Position numbers and translations under genes: made by a program. The notes beneath the pieces were generated by a model. The model saw nothing but the letters and a program-made list of their open reading frames with translations, had not been told where the DNA came from and did not search any database. From Thalassococcus sp. S3 (GTDB lineage: Bacteria; Pseudomonadota; Alphaproteobacteria; Rhodobacterales; Rhodobacteraceae): a stretch of DNA of 64,000 nucleotides. Positions 10,492 through 19,566 of the stretch are shown here, in pieces; within the stretch, counting starts at the first letter, position 1, and each line of letters opens with the position of its first letter. The stretch lies in NCBI RefSeq assembly GCF_004216475.1, contig NZ_CP022303.1, forward strand, positions 496,001 through 560,000, given 5' to 3'.

Positions 10492-11361
10492 ATGTTGCGC
10501 TCTGGCGTTATTGCAAAGAAGGTCGGGATGACCCGGCTGTTTATGGAAGATGGCAAGCAGGTCCCGGTGACCGTTCTGCAGCTTGAAAAGCTGCAGGTCG
10601 TGGCCCAGCGGACCGCGGACAAGGACGGCTACACCGCCGTTCAGCTTGGTGCGGGCAGCGTCAAGGCCAAGCGGACGAGCCAGGCCATGCGCGGCCATTT
10701 CGCCGCCGCCAAGGTCGAGCCCAAGCGGAAGGTGGCGGAGTTCCGTGTGGACCCGGACAACCTGATCAATGTGGGCGAGGAAATCATCGCCGACCATTAC
10801 TTCGAAGGCCAGTTCGTGGACGTCACGGGCACCTCGATCGGTAAGGGTTTTGCCGGTGCCATGAAGCGGCACAATTTCGGCGGTCTGCGCGCCTCGCACG
10901 GCGTGTCGATCTCGCACCGCTCGCATGGTTCGACCGGTCAGTGTCAGGATCCCGGCAAGGTCTTCAAAGGTAAGAAGATGGCCGGTCACATGGGGGCTGC
11001 ACGGGTGACCACGCAGAACCTGCAGGTCGTCAAGACCGATACCGACCGTGGCCTGATCATGATCAAGGGGGCTGTGCCCGGCTCCAAAGGTGGCTGGGTG
11101 ACGGTCAAGGACGCGGTTAAGAAACCGTTCCCCGAGAACGCGATCCTGCCCGCCGCTCTGAAATCCGCAGCCGATGAAGCGGCGAAAGCGGCTGAAGAGG
11201 CCGCTGCTGCAGCCGCCGCCGAGGCCGAGGCCGAAGCACAGCGCCTGGCCGAAGAGCAGGCCGCTGCAGAAGCCGAAGCCCTGAAAGCGGCCGAAGCCGA
11301 AATCGCTGCCGACAAGGCCGATGAGGCCGGCGAGGCACCCGAGAAGAAGGAAGGCGAGTGA
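10492..11361 (+). CDS. rplC: 50S ribosomal protein L3 with long Ala/Glu-rich C-terminal tail
   Basis: 289 codons; a typical L3 is about 205-240. Residues 1-215 are the normal protein ([17 protein letters not shown]; the peptidyl-transferase-reaching loop [20 protein letters not shown] and [10 protein letters not shown]). From about residue 218 the sequence becomes a charged, alanine- and glutamate-rich helix-prone tail ending EAPEKKEGE, without stop codons or frameshift. The tail is likely solvent-exposed on the 50S surface. Start at ATG 10492 follows a GGGGGG-type ribosome-binding site. Confidence 0.97.
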   Translation: MLRSGVIAKKVGMTRLFMEDGKQVPVTVLQLEKLQVVAQRTADKDGYTAVQLGAGSVKAKRTSQAMRGHFAAAKVEPKRKVAEFRVDPDNLINVGEEIIADHYFEGQFVDVTGTSIGKGFAGAMKRHNFGGLRASHGVSISHRSHGSTGQCQDPGKVFKGKKMAGHMGAARVTTQNLQVVKTDTDRGLIMIKGAVPGSKGGWVTVKDAVKKPFPENAILPAALKSAADEAAKAAEEAAAAAAAEAEAEAQRLAEEQAAAEAEALKAAEAEIAADKADEAGEAPEKKEGE

Positions 11362-11362
11362 T

Positions 11363-11980
11363 ATGAAACTCGATGTGATCAAACTCGACGGCGGCAAGGC
11401 CGGCGATATCGAGCTCGACGCCGATCTCTTCGGTCTCGAGCCCCGCGCCGACATCCTGCACCGCGTCGTCCGCTGGCAGCGCAACAACGCGCAGGCCGGC
11501 ACCCACAAGGTCAAGACCCGGTCGGAAACCTCGTATTCCACCAAGAAGATCTACCGCCAGAAGGGCACCGGCGGCGCACGCCACGGGGACCGCAACGCGC
11601 CGATCTTCCGCAAGGGTGGTATCTACAAGGGCCCGACGCCGCGTTCGCACGGCCACGACCTGCCCAAGAAGTTCCGCAAGCTGGGCCTGCGCCACGCGCT
11701 GTCGGCCAAGGCCAAAGCGGGCGAGTTGGTTGTGATTGACGCGGCCGAAGCTGAGGGCAAGACCGCCGCTCTGGCCAAGCAGGTCAAGAACCTGGGCTGG
11801 AAACGCGCGCTCGTCATCGACGGGGCCGAGGTCAACGAAGGGTTCCTGAAGGCATCCCGCAACATCGAAGGTCTGGATATCCTGCCGACGATGGGCGCAA
11901 ACGTTTATGACATCCTCAAGCGTGACACGCTGGTGCTCACCAAGGCGGGTGTCGAAGCACTGGAGGCTCGCTTGAAATGA
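11363..11980 (+). CDS. rplD: 50S ribosomal protein L4
   Basis: 205 codons from ATG 11363, one nucleotide after the rplC stop; an upstream in-frame start at 11321 inside rplC is rejected because [10 protein letters not shown] is the family start. The extended loop [20 protein letters not shown] reaches the exit tunnel. In E. coli L4 also represses the S10 operon by attenuation; no homologous leader was recognised here. Ends in a 4-nt overlap with rplW. Confidence 0.97.
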   Translation: MKLDVIKLDGGKAGDIELDADLFGLEPRADILHRVVRWQRNNAQAGTHKVKTRSETSYSTKKIYRQKGTGGARHGDRNAPIFRKGGIYKGPTPRSHGHDLPKKFRKLGLRHALSAKAKAGELVVIDAAEAEGKTAALAKQVKNLGWKRALVIDGAEVNEGFLKASRNIEGLDILPTMGANVYDILKRDTLVLTKAGVEALEARLK

Positions 11981-12273
11981 GTGCCAAGGCAGAACATTAC
12001 GACGTGATCCGCAAGCCGATCATCACCGAAAAGGCCACGATGGCGTCCGAGAACGGCGCGATTGTGTTCGAAGTGGCGATGGACAGCAACAAGCCCCAGA
12101 TCAAAGAGGCCGTCGAGGCGCTCTTTGGTGTGAAGGTCAAGGCGGTCAACACCACGATCACCAAGGGCAAGGCGAAACGCTTCCGCGGCCAGCTGGGCAA
12201 GCGGAAGGATGTCAAGAAAGCCTACGTGACGCTCGAAGAAGGCAACACGATCGACGTGACCACAGGTCTTTGA
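11977..12273 (+). CDS. rplW: 50S ribosomal protein L23
   Basis: 98 codons, start overlapping the rplD stop (ATGA). L23 sits at the tunnel exit and is the docking site for trigger factor, SRP and the translocon. [16 protein letters not shown] and [20 protein letters not shown] are diagnostic. Unusually, the next ribosomal gene (rplB) is not adjacent: two hairpins and a foreign-looking gene follow. Confidence 0.97.
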   Translation: MSAKAEHYDVIRKPIITEKATMASENGAIVFEVAMDSNKPQIKEAVEALFGVKVKAVNTTITKGKAKRFRGQLGKRKDVKKAYVTLEEGNTIDVTTGL

Positions 12274-12279
12274 TTGGTC

Positions 12280-12298
12280 GGCGGGGTGAAACCCCGCC
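12280..12298 (+). repeat. REP-like palindrome after rplW
   Basis: GGCGGGGT, 3-nt loop GAA, ACCCCGCC: a perfect 8-bp stem 7 nt after the rplW stop, followed by CTACAG. Palindromes of this form, ending in CCGCCCTAC, are common between genes in Rhodobacteraceae (recollection), so it may be a dispersed REP-type element as well as an mRNA 3' end. Confidence 0.5.
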
Positions 12299-12309
12299 CT
12301 ACAGATTTG

Positions 12310-12343
12310 AACCCCGGCTGCGCGAGTGGCCGGGGTTTTGCTT
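12310..12343 (+). terminator. Rho-independent-like terminator after rplW
   Basis: AACCCCGG (12310-12317) and CCGGGGTT (12330-12337) form an 8-bp GC-rich stem followed by TTGCTTTT. This would end transcription inside the S10 operon, between rplW and rplB. Confidence 0.7.
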
Positions 12344-12502
12344 TTCAGGGAATAATCTGATGATAGCGCTTGTCATCTACACGGGCCAAGACACAAGCTG
12401 ACTATCACTCGGCCCTGGCATCAGGATAAGATCACGGCGGAATTGGAACGGCCTTCGCGAGAAGCATTTCAATCTAAGGTTGTATAGATAGGGTTTAACA
12501 AA

Positions 12503-13066
12503 GTGATCCGACTTCTTGTTTTAGTTGCTCTGGGCTTTCTGAGCGCCGCACCAGCCTCATCGCAGATCAGAAATCACGAGGCTCCTGGAAATCTAGAGCC
12601 GACCAAGAAGATAGAATGTGTCTCTGTCAATCATGTTGCAAATGACGTAACCCCTGCAGACTTGTTGCTGGCTGCGCGGTCATGTGTTCAAAAGCAAGAC
12701 TACGATAAGGCGCTTCGTCTTTTCTTGCTCATGCAGCTGCGCGCCTACTACGATACAACGCGTGTGGCGGATCGCACCGCACATCAAGCTCAGTTTGCAT
12801 TGTCGCTGATGTTCTCCGATGGGCTAACAACCCGAACGAGAGGCAGGTTTGAAAAGGCTTTCAAGAGGTTTGGCGATAGCGGTTCGCCTGCTCACATTGA
12901 GTTTTGCCGAAGCGTCACCAAGGGCGGTCCGCCAAGCTATTTCCCGAGCTATATGATACAACACGGTATGAAGGCATTCACTTCGCCAAGGTCTGATGGC
13001 TTGGTGCGGGGCCATAACCCTCGACTCGCCTGGCAGAAAACGCTCCGCAACTACATGAAGTGTTGA
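12503..13066 (+). CDS. Secreted protein of unknown function inserted between rplW and rplB
   Basis: 187 codons from GTG at 12503. Residues 1-21 look like a signal peptide (MIRLLVLVALGFLSAAPASSQ), so the product is probably periplasmic. The core, VTPADLLLAARSCVQKQDYD followed by KALRLFLLMQLRAYYDTTRVADRT and AHQAQFALSLMF-type segments, resembles, from memory, an unnamed family of small secreted proteobacterial proteins; no function is known. Four Cys remain in the mature part, allowing disulfides. Base composition is clearly lower in G+C than in the ribosomal genes on both sides and codons are less biased, suggesting acquisition. Hairpin terminators bracket it. Confidence 0.75.
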   Translation: MIRLLVLVALGFLSAAPASSQIRNHEAPGNLEPTKKIECVSVNHVANDVTPADLLLAARSCVQKQDYDKALRLFLLMQLRAYYDTTRVADRTAHQAQFALSLMFSDGLTTRTRGRFEKAFKRFGDSGSPAHIEFCRSVTKGGPPSYFPSYMIQHGMKAFTSPRSDGLVRGHNPRLAWQKTLRNYMKC

Positions 13067-13105
13067 CCGCAATCCGATGCTGGCCTACATGACCCCATCC
13101 GCAAC

Positions 13106-13130
13106 AGCCCCGGATTCGTCCGGGGCTTTG
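13106..13130 (+). terminator. Terminator-like hairpin after the inserted gene
   Basis: AGCCCCGGA (13106-13114), TTCG tetraloop, TCCGGGGCT (13119-13127), then TTG. A perfect 9-bp stem 39 nt after the stop; only a short T tract follows. A second perfect 6-bp palindrome (TTGTTC/GAACAA, 13134-13149) comes next. Confidence 0.65.
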
Positions 13131-13246
13131 CCGTTGTTCGCAAGAACAAACCGAACCGGGGACCTTCGGGGCCCTACACCTTGGCCCGTATGGGCCCAAA
13201 CAGAGCCGGGCCAACACCCGGCATTGCTAAACGGAAGACAGAAAGC

Positions 13247-14089
13247 ATGGCACTCAAGTCGTACAAGCCGACGACGCCGGGCCAGCGCGGGCTGGTGCTG
13301 ATCGACCGTTCGGAGCTTTGGAAAGGACGCCCCGTCAAGAGCCTCACAGAGGGTCTGACGAAATCGGGCGGCCGGAACAACACCGGACGGATTACCTCGC
13401 GACGTCGCGGGGGTGGCGCAAAACGCCTCTACCGGATCGTTGACTTCAAACGGAACAAATTCGACGTGGCGGCCACCGTCGAGCGGATCGAATACGACCC
13501 GAACCGGACCGCCTTCATCGCGCTCGTCAAATACGACGATGGCGAGCAAGCCTATATTCTCGCACCCCAGCGTCTGGCTGTGGGCGACAAGGTCGTCTCC
13601 AGCCAGAAGGCCGACATCAAGCCCGGCAATGCGATGCCGTTTTCGGGCATGCCCATCGGCACGATCGTCCACAATATCGAGATGAAGCCCGGCAAGGGCG
13701 GCCAGATCGCACGCGCCGCAGGCACCTATGCCCAGTTCGTCGGTCGTGACGGTGGCTATGCCCAGATCCGCCTGTCTTCGGGCGAGCTGCGGATGGTGCG
13801 TCAGGAATGCATGGCCACTGTCGGTGCCGTGTCCAACCCCGACAATTCCAACCAGAATTTCGGTAAAGCGGGCCGCATGCGCCACAAGGGCATCCGCCCG
13901 TCGGTGCGGGGTGTCGTCATGAACCCGGTCGACCACCCCCACGGCGGTGGTGAAGGCCGGACCTCGGGCGGTCGCCACCCGGTCACGCCATGGGGCAAGC
14001 CCACCAAAGGCGCCCGGACCCGGAACAAGAACAAAGCGTCCAGCAAGCTGATCATCCGCTCGCGGCACGCCAAGAAGAAGGGGCGTTAA
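13247..14089 (+). CDS. rplB: 50S ribosomal protein L2
   Basis: 280 codons from ATG 13247 ([16 protein letters not shown], the family start); in-frame codons up to 13181 are excluded. L2 helps join the subunits and supports peptidyl transfer. The catalytic-site region [20 protein letters not shown] with its conserved His and the C-terminal [18 protein letters not shown] are intact. It starts a second S10 segment behind the inserted gene; I could not identify its promoter with confidence. Confidence 0.97.
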   Translation: MALKSYKPTTPGQRGLVLIDRSELWKGRPVKSLTEGLTKSGGRNNTGRITSRRRGGGAKRLYRIVDFKRNKFDVAATVERIEYDPNRTAFIALVKYDDGEQAYILAPQRLAVGDKVVSSQKADIKPGNAMPFSGMPIGTIVHNIEMKPGKGGQIARAAGTYAQFVGRDGGYAQIRLSSGELRMVRQECMATVGAVSNPDNSNQNFGKAGRMRHKGIRPSVRGVVMNPVDHPHGGGEGRTSGGRHPVTPWGKPTKGARTRNKNKASSKLIIRSRHAKKKGR

Positions 14090-14092
14090 GAT

Positions 14093-14371
14093 ATGTCTCG
14101 CTCTGTTTGGAAAGGCCCTTTTGTTGACGCCTACGTTCTCAAAAAGGCAGAAGCGGCGCGTGAAAGCGGCCGCAACGAAGTGATCAAGATCTGGTCGCGC
14201 CGCTCGACGATCCTGCCCCAGTTCGTGGGCCTGACCTTCGGCGTCTACAACGGTCACAAGCATATCCCCGTCAACGTCTCGGAAGACATGATCGGTCAGA
14301 AGTTCGGCGAATACAGCCCGACGCGCACCTATTATGGCCATGCCGCGGATAAAAAAGCGAAACGGAAGTAA
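14093..14371 (+). CDS. rpsS: 30S ribosomal protein S19
   Basis: 92 codons. [36 protein letters not shown] and [20 protein letters not shown] are diagnostic. S19 forms part of the small-subunit head and contacts the A-site tRNA via its tail. Separated from rplB by 3 nt and from rplV by 3 nt, so translated from one message. Confidence 0.97.
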   Translation: MSRSVWKGPFVDAYVLKKAEAARESGRNEVIKIWSRRSTILPQFVGLTFGVYNGHKHIPVNVSEDMIGQKFGEYSPTRTYYGHAADKKAKRK

Positions 14372-14374
14372 GTC

Positions 14375-14755
14375 ATGGGCAAGGATAAAAACCCCCGCCG
14401 CGTGGCCGAAAACGAAGCGATGGCGAAGACCCGTATGCTTCGGACCAGCCCGCAGAAACTGAACCTGGTGGCCGCGATGATCCGGGGCAAGAAGGTGGAC
14501 AAGGCCCTCACGGACCTGACCTTCTCCAACAAGCGGATCGCGGCAGACGTGAAGAAATGCCTTCAGTCCGCCATCGCCAATGCCGAGAACAACCACAACC
14601 TCGATGTCGACGAACTCGTCGTGGCCGAGGCCTATGTGGGCAAGAACCTGACGATGAAGCGCGGCCGTCCGCGTGCCCGTGGCCGCTTTGGCCGCATCAT
14701 CAAGCCGTTCTCGGAACTCACCATCAAGGTGCGTCAAGTTGAGGAGCAAGCCTAA
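14375..14755 (+). CDS. rplV: 50S ribosomal protein L22
   Basis: 126 codons. [20 protein letters not shown] and the hairpin loop [17 protein letters not shown] that lines the exit tunnel are present, without the deletion in that loop associated with macrolide resistance in other bacteria. N-terminus [20 protein letters not shown] is extended by about 15 residues over the E. coli protein. TAATG overlap with rpsC (1 nt). Confidence 0.97.
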   Translation: MGKDKNPRRVAENEAMAKTRMLRTSPQKLNLVAAMIRGKKVDKALTDLTFSNKRIAADVKKCLQSAIANAENNHNLDVDELVVAEAYVGKNLTMKRGRPRARGRFGRIIKPFSELTIKVRQVEEQA

Positions 14756-15462
14756 TGGGTCAGAAAGTCAATCCGATCGGCATGCGCCTCCAGGTCAACC
14801 GCACCTGGGACAGCCGCTGGTACGCCGACACCAAGGATTACGGTGATCTTCTGCTCGAAGACATCAAGATCCGCGATTTCATCAAGGAAGAGTGCAAGCA
14901 GGCCGGTGTGGCCCGCGTGATCATCGAACGCCCGCACAAGAAGTGCCGCGTGACGATCCACACGGCCCGCCCGGGTGTCATCATCGGCAAGAAAGGCGCG
15001 GACATCGAAGTGCTCCGCAAGAAGCTGGCCAAGATGACCGACAGCGAGCTGCACCTCAACATCGTCGAGGTGCGCAAGCCGGAACTGGACGCGGCTCTGG
15101 TCGGTGAAAGTATTGCGCAGCAGCTTGAACGCCGTGTGTCCTTCCGCCGCGCGATGAAGCGGGCCGTACAAAACGCCATGCGCATGGGCGCCCTGGGAAT
15201 CCGGGTGAACGTCGCGGGCCGTCTGGGCGGGGCCGAGATTGCACGGACCGAATGGTACCGCGAAGGCCGCGTGCCGCTGCACACCCTGCGGGCGGACATC
15301 GACTACGCACATGCCGAGGCGTCCACGCCTTACGGCATCATCGGGATCAAGGTCTGGATCTTCAAAGGCGAGATCATGGAGCACGACCCGCAGGCGCGTG
15401 ATCGCAAGGCACAGGAACTCCAGGACGGTCCGGCCCCCCGCGGCGCCGGTGGCCGCCGCTAA
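14755..15462 (+). CDS. rpsC: 30S ribosomal protein S3
   Basis: 235 codons. The N-terminal type II KH domain carries the GxxG loop ([18 protein letters not shown], about residues 78-95); the C-terminal domain has the conserved [20 protein letters not shown] and the helicase-associated basic face. S3 lines the mRNA entry channel. The C-terminus ends in RGAGGRR. Starts on the last base of rplV. Confidence 0.97.
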   Translation: MGQKVNPIGMRLQVNRTWDSRWYADTKDYGDLLLEDIKIRDFIKEECKQAGVARVIIERPHKKCRVTIHTARPGVIIGKKGADIEVLRKKLAKMTDSELHLNIVEVRKPELDAALVGESIAQQLERRVSFRRAMKRAVQNAMRMGALGIRVNVAGRLGGAEIARTEWYREGRVPLHTLRADIDYAHAEASTPYGIIGIKVWIFKGEIMEHDPQARDRKAQELQDGPAPRGAGGRR

Positions 15463-15474
15463 GGAGGAAAAGAG

Positions 15475-15888
15475 ATGCTTCAACCAAAGCGTACGAAATT
15501 CCGCAAGATGCACAAAGGGCGGATCAAGGGCGAGGCCAAGGGCGGCTCTGATCTGAACTTCGGCACTTACGGTCTGAAAGCGTTGCAGCCCGAGCGGGTC
15601 ACGGCACGCCAGATCGAAGCCGCGCGCCGGGCGATGACACGTCACATGAAACGTCAGGGCCGGGTCTGGATCCGGATCTTCCCCGACACGCCCGTGACGT
15701 CGAAACCGACCGAAGTGCGGATGGGTAAGGGTAAAGGCTCCGTCGATTATTGGGCGGCCAAGGTCAAACCCGGTCGCGTGATGTTCGAGATCGACGGTGT
15801 GGCCGAAGACATCGCCCGCGAGGCCCTGCGCCTGGCGGCGATGAAACTGCCGATCAAAACCCGCGTGGTGGTGCGCGAAGACTGGTAA
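15475..15888 (+). CDS. rplP: 50S ribosomal protein L16
   Basis: 137 codons. [19 protein letters not shown] and [20 protein letters not shown] are diagnostic. Arg82, in EVRMGKGKG, corresponds to E. coli Arg81, which the JmjC oxygenase YcfD/RoxA hydroxylates (established for E. coli). The gene immediately downstream encodes another type of 2OG-Fe(II) oxygenase, see findings. L16 supports tRNA in the A site and assembly of the peptidyl-transferase centre. AAGGAGG precedes the ATG. Confidence 0.97.
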   Translation: MLQPKRTKFRKMHKGRIKGEAKGGSDLNFGTYGLKALQPERVTARQIEAARRAMTRHMKRQGRVWIRIFPDTPVTSKPTEVRMGKGKGSVDYWAAKVKPGRVMFEIDGVAEDIAREALRLAAMKLPIKTRVVVREDW

Positions 15889-15956
15889 ATCTTCGCGCGG
15901 TGCGGTGGAGCGGGTTTTCATCGAAAACCTGCGGGCCGCACACTGTCGAACACCAG

Positions 15957-15992
15957 GCCCCCGTCTCAAAGAGCCGGGGGCTTGTCATTTTT
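15957..15992 (+). terminator. Terminator after rplP
   Basis: GCCCCCG (15957-15963) and CGGGGGC (15975-15981) form a 7-bp GC stem, followed by TTGTCATTTTTC. This should end much of the rplB-rplP transcript before rpmC. Confidence 0.7.
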
Positions 15993-16180
15993 CATAGTAT
16001 TTGAATGTTGATGCGCAGAGATCTCGAGCCTCTTTCGCCGGGGCTTTTATCACCTGGCTCAAAGCGCCGCCCCTTTCCACCTTCCCGCCCGGAGCGGAGT
16101 GATCGGGTGTTGAAGGTGCTCAAACTGCTACCGGGTGACGGCCCGCCATTTCTCTTCGCGAAATTGCTACACCGCACTGT
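15993..16180. other. Non-coding part of the rplP-oxygenase gap
   Basis: The 323-nt gap 15889-16211 holds the terminator above, this stretch and a 27-nt palindrome. Short open frames here have no ribosome-binding site or recognisable product. I found no promoter with good spacing, although one is expected after the terminator. Confidence 0.4.
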
Positions 16181-16207
16181 CGTCATACTCCGGAACGGAG
16201 TATGACG
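16181..16207 (+). promoter_or_regulatory. Perfect 12-bp stem-loop covering the ribosome-binding site of the oxygenase gene
   Basis: CGTCATACTCCG (16181-16192), loop GAA, CGGAGTATGACG (16196-16207). The only Shine-Dalgarno-like GGAG (16197-16200) is inside the 3' arm, 11 nt before the ATG at 16212. As RNA the stem would hide the start region; as DNA it is a 27-bp perfect dyad that a regulator could bind. Confidence 0.65.
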
Positions 16208-16211
16208 CGGC

Positions 16212-16832
16212 ATGGCTCAGATATCCTCTCTCTTCGTCACCCGTCTCTATCGCGCGCAGCTCTCCGAACATGGGCCGGATATCGACGCGCGAGAGTTGGA
16301 AGCCTCCTGCTACACCATCGCCGAGGATGATGAGGCAGGCCAGGCCTGGTGCGAGGAGAATGGCTATCCCGGCTACACGTCCTATGCCTCGCTCACCGAT
16401 CTGAGTTGGCGCTTCCCGATCTTCGCTGATCTAACCAAGGTTCTCGACGCCCATGTCGCCGTCTTTGCGCGGGACCTCGCCTTCGATCTCGACGGCAAGG
16501 ACCTGACGCTTGAGGATCTCTGGATCAACATCCTGCCCGAGGGTGGCATGCACACCTCCCACATCCACCCGCATTCGGTGATCAGCGGAACGACTTACGT
16601 GGCGATGCCCAAGGGCGCGAGCGCGATCAAGTTCGAAGATCCGAGGTCCGCCATGATGATGGCCGCTCCCACCCGCACCAAGGACGCCCCCCGCGAGATG
16701 CGCAGCTTCATCTACGAAGCGCCCGAGGTGGGCGATGTCCTGCTTTGGGAAAGCTGGCTGCGCCACGAAGTGCCAATGAATATGGCCGAGGACGAACGGA
16801 TCAGCGTGAGTTTCAACTATGGCTGGAGCTGA
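16212..16832 (+). CDS. Putative 2OG-Fe(II) oxygenase, TIGR02466-like, between rplP and rpmC
   Basis: 206 codons. The second half has the signature of the family annotated TIGR02466 / 2OG-FeII_Oxy_5 (from memory): NILPEGGMHTSHIHPHSVIS (His117, His119, His121 as likely iron ligands), GTTYVAMPKGASAIKFEDPR, then LLWESWLRHEVPMN (distal His185) and ERISVSFNY (Arg196, expected to bind 2-oxoglutarate). The N-terminal half is less conserved. No signal peptide: cytosolic. Substrate unknown; its place directly downstream of the L16 gene and inside the ribosomal block makes a translation-linked target worth testing. It is preceded by a terminator and a strong hairpin and followed 153 nt later by rpmC. 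Confidence 0.75.
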   Translation: MAQISSLFVTRLYRAQLSEHGPDIDARELEASCYTIAEDDEAGQAWCEENGYPGYTSYASLTDLSWRFPIFADLTKVLDAHVAVFARDLAFDLDGKDLTLEDLWINILPEGGMHTSHIHPHSVISGTTYVAMPKGASAIKFEDPRSAMMMAAPTRTKDAPREMRSFIYEAPEVGDVLLWESWLRHEVPMNMAEDERISVSFNYGWS

Positions 16833-16985
16833 TCGAAACGCCATATGTTCTAAGTGACTGCGATGAGGCACAAAGGGGTTGCTTTCTCCGGGCGACAGAC
16901 GTAAACGACCCCCTCATCATGACCTCCACTGGAATCAGGGTGACGCCTTTGGCGGCCTACCAGTGATGTTGAAAGGAAAAAGGCG

Positions 16986-17192
16986 ATGAACGCCAACGAA
17001 CTGCGTGACAAGACGCCGGACCAGCTGCGCGAGGAGCTGGCCAATCTCAAGAAGGAAAGCTTCAACCTGCGCTTCCAGCAGGCCACCGGCCAGCTGGAAA
17101 ACACCGCGGCGATCCGCAACGCGCGGCGCAATGCGGCACGGGTGAAGACGATCCTCAACCAGAAAGCGGCCGATGCCGCCGGCGACGCGTAA
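16986..17192 (+). CDS. rpmC: 50S ribosomal protein L29
   Basis: 68 codons. [38 protein letters not shown] and [15 protein letters not shown] are diagnostic of this helical hairpin protein near the tunnel exit, a contact for SRP and trigger factor. GAAAGGAAAAAGG precedes the ATG. It opens the next run of ribosomal genes after the oxygenase. Confidence 0.96.
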   Translation: MNANELRDKTPDQLREELANLKKESFNLRFQQATGQLENTAAIRNARRNAARVKTILNQKAADAAGDA

Positions 17193-17203
17193 GGAGAGAC
17201 CGG

Positions 17204-17434
17204 ATGCCCAAACGTATTCTGCAAGGCGTCGTGACCTCTGACGCAAATGCCCAGACCGTGACCGTGTCGGTGGAGCGTCGCTTCACGCACCCGGTTCTGA
17301 AAAAGACCATTCGTAAGTCCAAGAAATATCGGGCTCACGATGAGAAGAACGCTTTCAAGGTCGGCGACTCCGTTCGCATCATCGAATGCGCACCGAAGTC
17401 GAAAACGAAACGCTGGGAGGTGCTGGAAGCCTGA
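17204..17434 (+). CDS. rpsQ: 30S ribosomal protein S17
   Basis: 76 codons. [20 protein letters not shown] and [20 protein letters not shown] are diagnostic; an OB-fold primary binding protein for the 5' domain of 16S rRNA. Preceded by AAGGAGA and 11 nt after rpmC. A 156-nt spacer with several short inverted repeats (for example GGGGG/CCCCC near 17552-17570) separates it from rplN. Confidence 0.96.
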   Translation: MPKRILQGVVTSDANAQTVTVSVERRFTHPVLKKTIRKSKKYRAHDEKNAFKVGDSVRIIECAPKSKTKRWEVLEA

Positions 17435-17590
17435 CCGGTCGCTCATCCAGCCCTTGCGGTCTGTCTTCGCGTCTGATGCGAGGACGCCCATAAGGGCGGA
17501 GGAGCAGCCCCGTCAGTCGGACATCACGTTCCGGTTTAGTCGAAACCCTGGGGGACAGCCGAAAGGCCCCCATAGGTCGGGAGAAACCAA

Positions 17591-17959
17591 ATGATCCAGA
17601 TGCAGACCAATCTGGATGTCGCTGACAATTCCGGTGCTCGCCGGGTGCAGTGCATCAAGGTTCTGGGTGGGTCCAAGCGGAAATACGCGTCGGTGGGTGA
17701 CATCATCGTCGTATCCGTGAAGGAAGCCATCCCGCGCGGTCGCGTGAAGAAAGGGGACGTCCGCAAGGCCGTCGTCGTGCGCACCGCCAAGGAAGTCCGC
17801 CGTGAGGACGGCACCGCGATCCGCTTTGATCGCAACGCTGCCGTCATCCTAAACAACAACAACGAGCCCGTCGGCACCCGTATCTTCGGGCCCGTCGTTC
17901 GTGAGTTGCGCGGCAAGAACTTCATGAAAATCATTTCGCTCGCTCCGGAGGTGCTCTGA
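17591..17959 (+). CDS. rplN: 50S ribosomal protein L14
   Basis: 122 codons, the invariant family length. [40 protein letters not shown] and [17 protein letters not shown] are diagnostic. L14 forms an inter-subunit bridge and is the site of the silencing factor RsfS (family knowledge). Its last base is the first of the rplX start codon. Confidence 0.97.
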   Translation: MIQMQTNLDVADNSGARRVQCIKVLGGSKRKYASVGDIIVVSVKEAIPRGRVKKGDVRKAVVVRTAKEVRREDGTAIRFDRNAAVILNNNNEPVGTRIFGPVVRELRGKNFMKIISLAPEVL

Positions 17960-18270
17960 TGGCCGCGAAACTCCGCAAGGGCGACAAGGTCGTCGTAGTG
18001 GCCGGCAAAGACAAGGGCAAGGAAGGCACCATTGCCTCCGTCGACCCGCAGGCCGGCAAAGCCGTTGTCGATGGCATCAACATGGCCATTCGCCACACTC
18101 GTCAATCCCAGAACAGTCAGGGCGGTCGCCTTCCCAGGGCGATGCCAATCCAGCTTTCCAATCTGGCGCTGCTCGACGCCAACGGCAAGGCCACCCGCGT
18201 CGGCTTCCGCACCGAAGACGGCAAGAAGGTCCGCTTCGCCAAGACAACGGGAGACGTGATCGATGCTTGA
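17959..18270 (+). CDS. rplX: 50S ribosomal protein L24
   Basis: 103 codons. KOW motif [20 protein letters not shown] at residues 5-24; [20 protein letters not shown] follows. L24 starts large-subunit assembly. Overlaps rplN by 1 nt and rplE by 8 nt, so the three are translationally coupled. Confidence 0.97.
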   Translation: MAAKLRKGDKVVVVAGKDKGKEGTIASVDPQAGKAVVDGINMAIRHTRQSQNSQGGRLPRAMPIQLSNLALLDANGKATRVGFRTEDGKKVRFAKTTGDVIDA

Positions 18271-18826
18271 TGCAGCCACTTACACACCCCGTCTGAAGGC
18301 TCAGTACGCCGAAACCATCCGCGCCGCTCTCAAAGAAGAGTTTGGTTATAAGAACGAGATGATGATCCCCAAGCTGGACAAGATCGTTCTGAACATCGGA
18401 TGCGGCGCCGAGGCTGTGAAGGACAGCAAGAAGGCCAAATCGGCGGTTGAGGATCTGACCGCGATTGCCGGTCAGAAGGCCGTGACCACCAAGGCCAAGA
18501 AATCCATCGCGGGTTTCCGCGTCCGCGAAGACATGCCGCTGGGCGCCAAGGTGACCCTGCGCGGTGACCGGATGTACGAATTCCTCGATCGTCTGATCAC
18601 GATTGCCATGCCCCGCATCCGCGACTTCCGCGGTGTTTCGGGCAAAAGCTTCGATGGCCGCGGCAACTACGCCATGGGCATGAAAGAACATATCGTGTTC
18701 CCCGAGATCGACTTCGACAAGGTCGACGAGACTTGGGGTCTGGACATCATCATCGCCACCACGGCGAAAACCGACGCTGAAGCCAAGGCATTGTTGAAAG
18801 CGTTCAACATGCCTTTCAACAGCTGA
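18263..18826 (+). CDS. rplE: 50S ribosomal protein L5
   Basis: 187 codons from ATG 18263, inside the rplX end. [40 protein letters not shown] and [20 protein letters not shown] are diagnostic. L5 binds 5S rRNA and the P-site tRNA region. Standard neighbour of rpsN. Confidence 0.97.
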   Translation: MLDAATYTPRLKAQYAETIRAALKEEFGYKNEMMIPKLDKIVLNIGCGAEAVKDSKKAKSAVEDLTAIAGQKAVTTKAKKSIAGFRVREDMPLGAKVTLRGDRMYEFLDRLITIAMPRIRDFRGVSGKSFDGRGNYAMGMKEHIVFPEIDFDKVDETWGLDIIIATTAKTDAEAKALLKAFNMPFNS

Positions 18827-18844
18827 GCGCGGGGAGAGAGAAGT

Positions 18845-19150
18845 ATGGCGAAGAAATCCATGATCGCACGCGAGAAGAAGCGTCAGCGCCTGGTCGAGAA
18901 ATACGCGGCCAAACGTGCTGAGCTCAAAGAGATCGCGAATGATGAAAGCCGCCCGATGGAAGAGCGTTTCAAGGCGCGTCTTAAACTGGCGAAGCTGCCG
19001 CGCAACAGCTCGGCCACGCGCCTGCACAATCGGTGCCAACTGACCGGTCGTCCGCATGCTTACTACCGTAAGCTCAAGGTCAGCCGGATCGCGCTGCGGG
19101 AACTGGGCTCGAACGGCCAGATCCCCGGCATGGTGAAATCGAGCTGGTAA
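18845..19150 (+). CDS. rpsN: 30S ribosomal protein S14 (zinc-independent type)
   Basis: 101 codons, the long form without the CxxC zinc pairs of short S14. [20 protein letters not shown] and [20 protein letters not shown] are diagnostic. As a zinc-free paralogue it would not need a zinc-responsive substitute. 14 nt from rpsH. Confidence 0.97.
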   Translation: MAKKSMIAREKKRQRLVEKYAAKRAELKEIANDESRPMEERFKARLKLAKLPRNSSATRLHNRCQLTGRPHAYYRKLKVSRIALRELGSNGQIPGMVKSSW

Positions 19151-19163
19151 GGGAGAATTTGAG

Positions 19164-19556
19164 ATGAATGATCCTATCGGCGATATGCTTACCCGGATCC
19201 GCAACGCTCAGCTGCGTGGCAAATCGACGGTTCTGACCCCCGGCTCCAAGCTGCGGGGATGGGTCCTGGATGTGCTGGCTGACGAAGGCTATATCCGTGG
19301 GTACGAAAAGATGACCGATGACCGGGGACACCCGGCTATCGAGATCAGCCTGAAATACTACGAAGGCGAACCCGTCATTCGCGAGCTCAAGCGGGTCTCC
19401 AAACCCGGCCGCCGCGTCTACATGGGCGTCAAGGACATCCCTTCGGTCCGTCAGGGCCTGGGCGTGTCGATTGTCTCCACGCCGAAAGGTGTGATGTCGG
19501 ATGCAAGCGCGCGCAGCCAGAATGTCGGCGGCGAAGTGCTCTGCACCGTATTCTAA
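19164..19556 (+). CDS. rpsH: 30S ribosomal protein S8
   Basis: 130 codons. [20 protein letters not shown] and the C-terminal [14 protein letters not shown]...GGEVLCTVF are diagnostic. S8 binds the central domain of 16S rRNA; in E. coli it represses the spc operon at a site in rplE. TAAGGAGG joins its stop to the ribosome-binding site of rplF. Confidence 0.97.
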   Translation: MNDPIGDMLTRIRNAQLRGKSTVLTPGSKLRGWVLDVLADEGYIRGYEKMTDDRGHPAIEISLKYYEGEPVIRELKRVSKPGRRVYMGVKDIPSVRQGLGVSIVSTPKGVMSDASARSQNVGGEVLCTVF

Positions 19557-19566
19557 GGAGGGTCCG

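Noticed and set aside
10048..11544. 498-codon minus-strand frame opposite rpsJ and rplC
   Set aside because: Produced by the GCC/GAG-rich L3 tail read backwards; no independent support.
13063..13091. TTGACC-N17-TACATG as a promoter for rplB
   Set aside because: A transcript from here would meet the 13106-13127 terminator hairpin at once; weak -10 box.
13085..14749. 554-codon minus-strand frame opposite rplB, rpsS and rplV
   Set aside because: Spans three real genes and their spacers; composition of an antisense frame.
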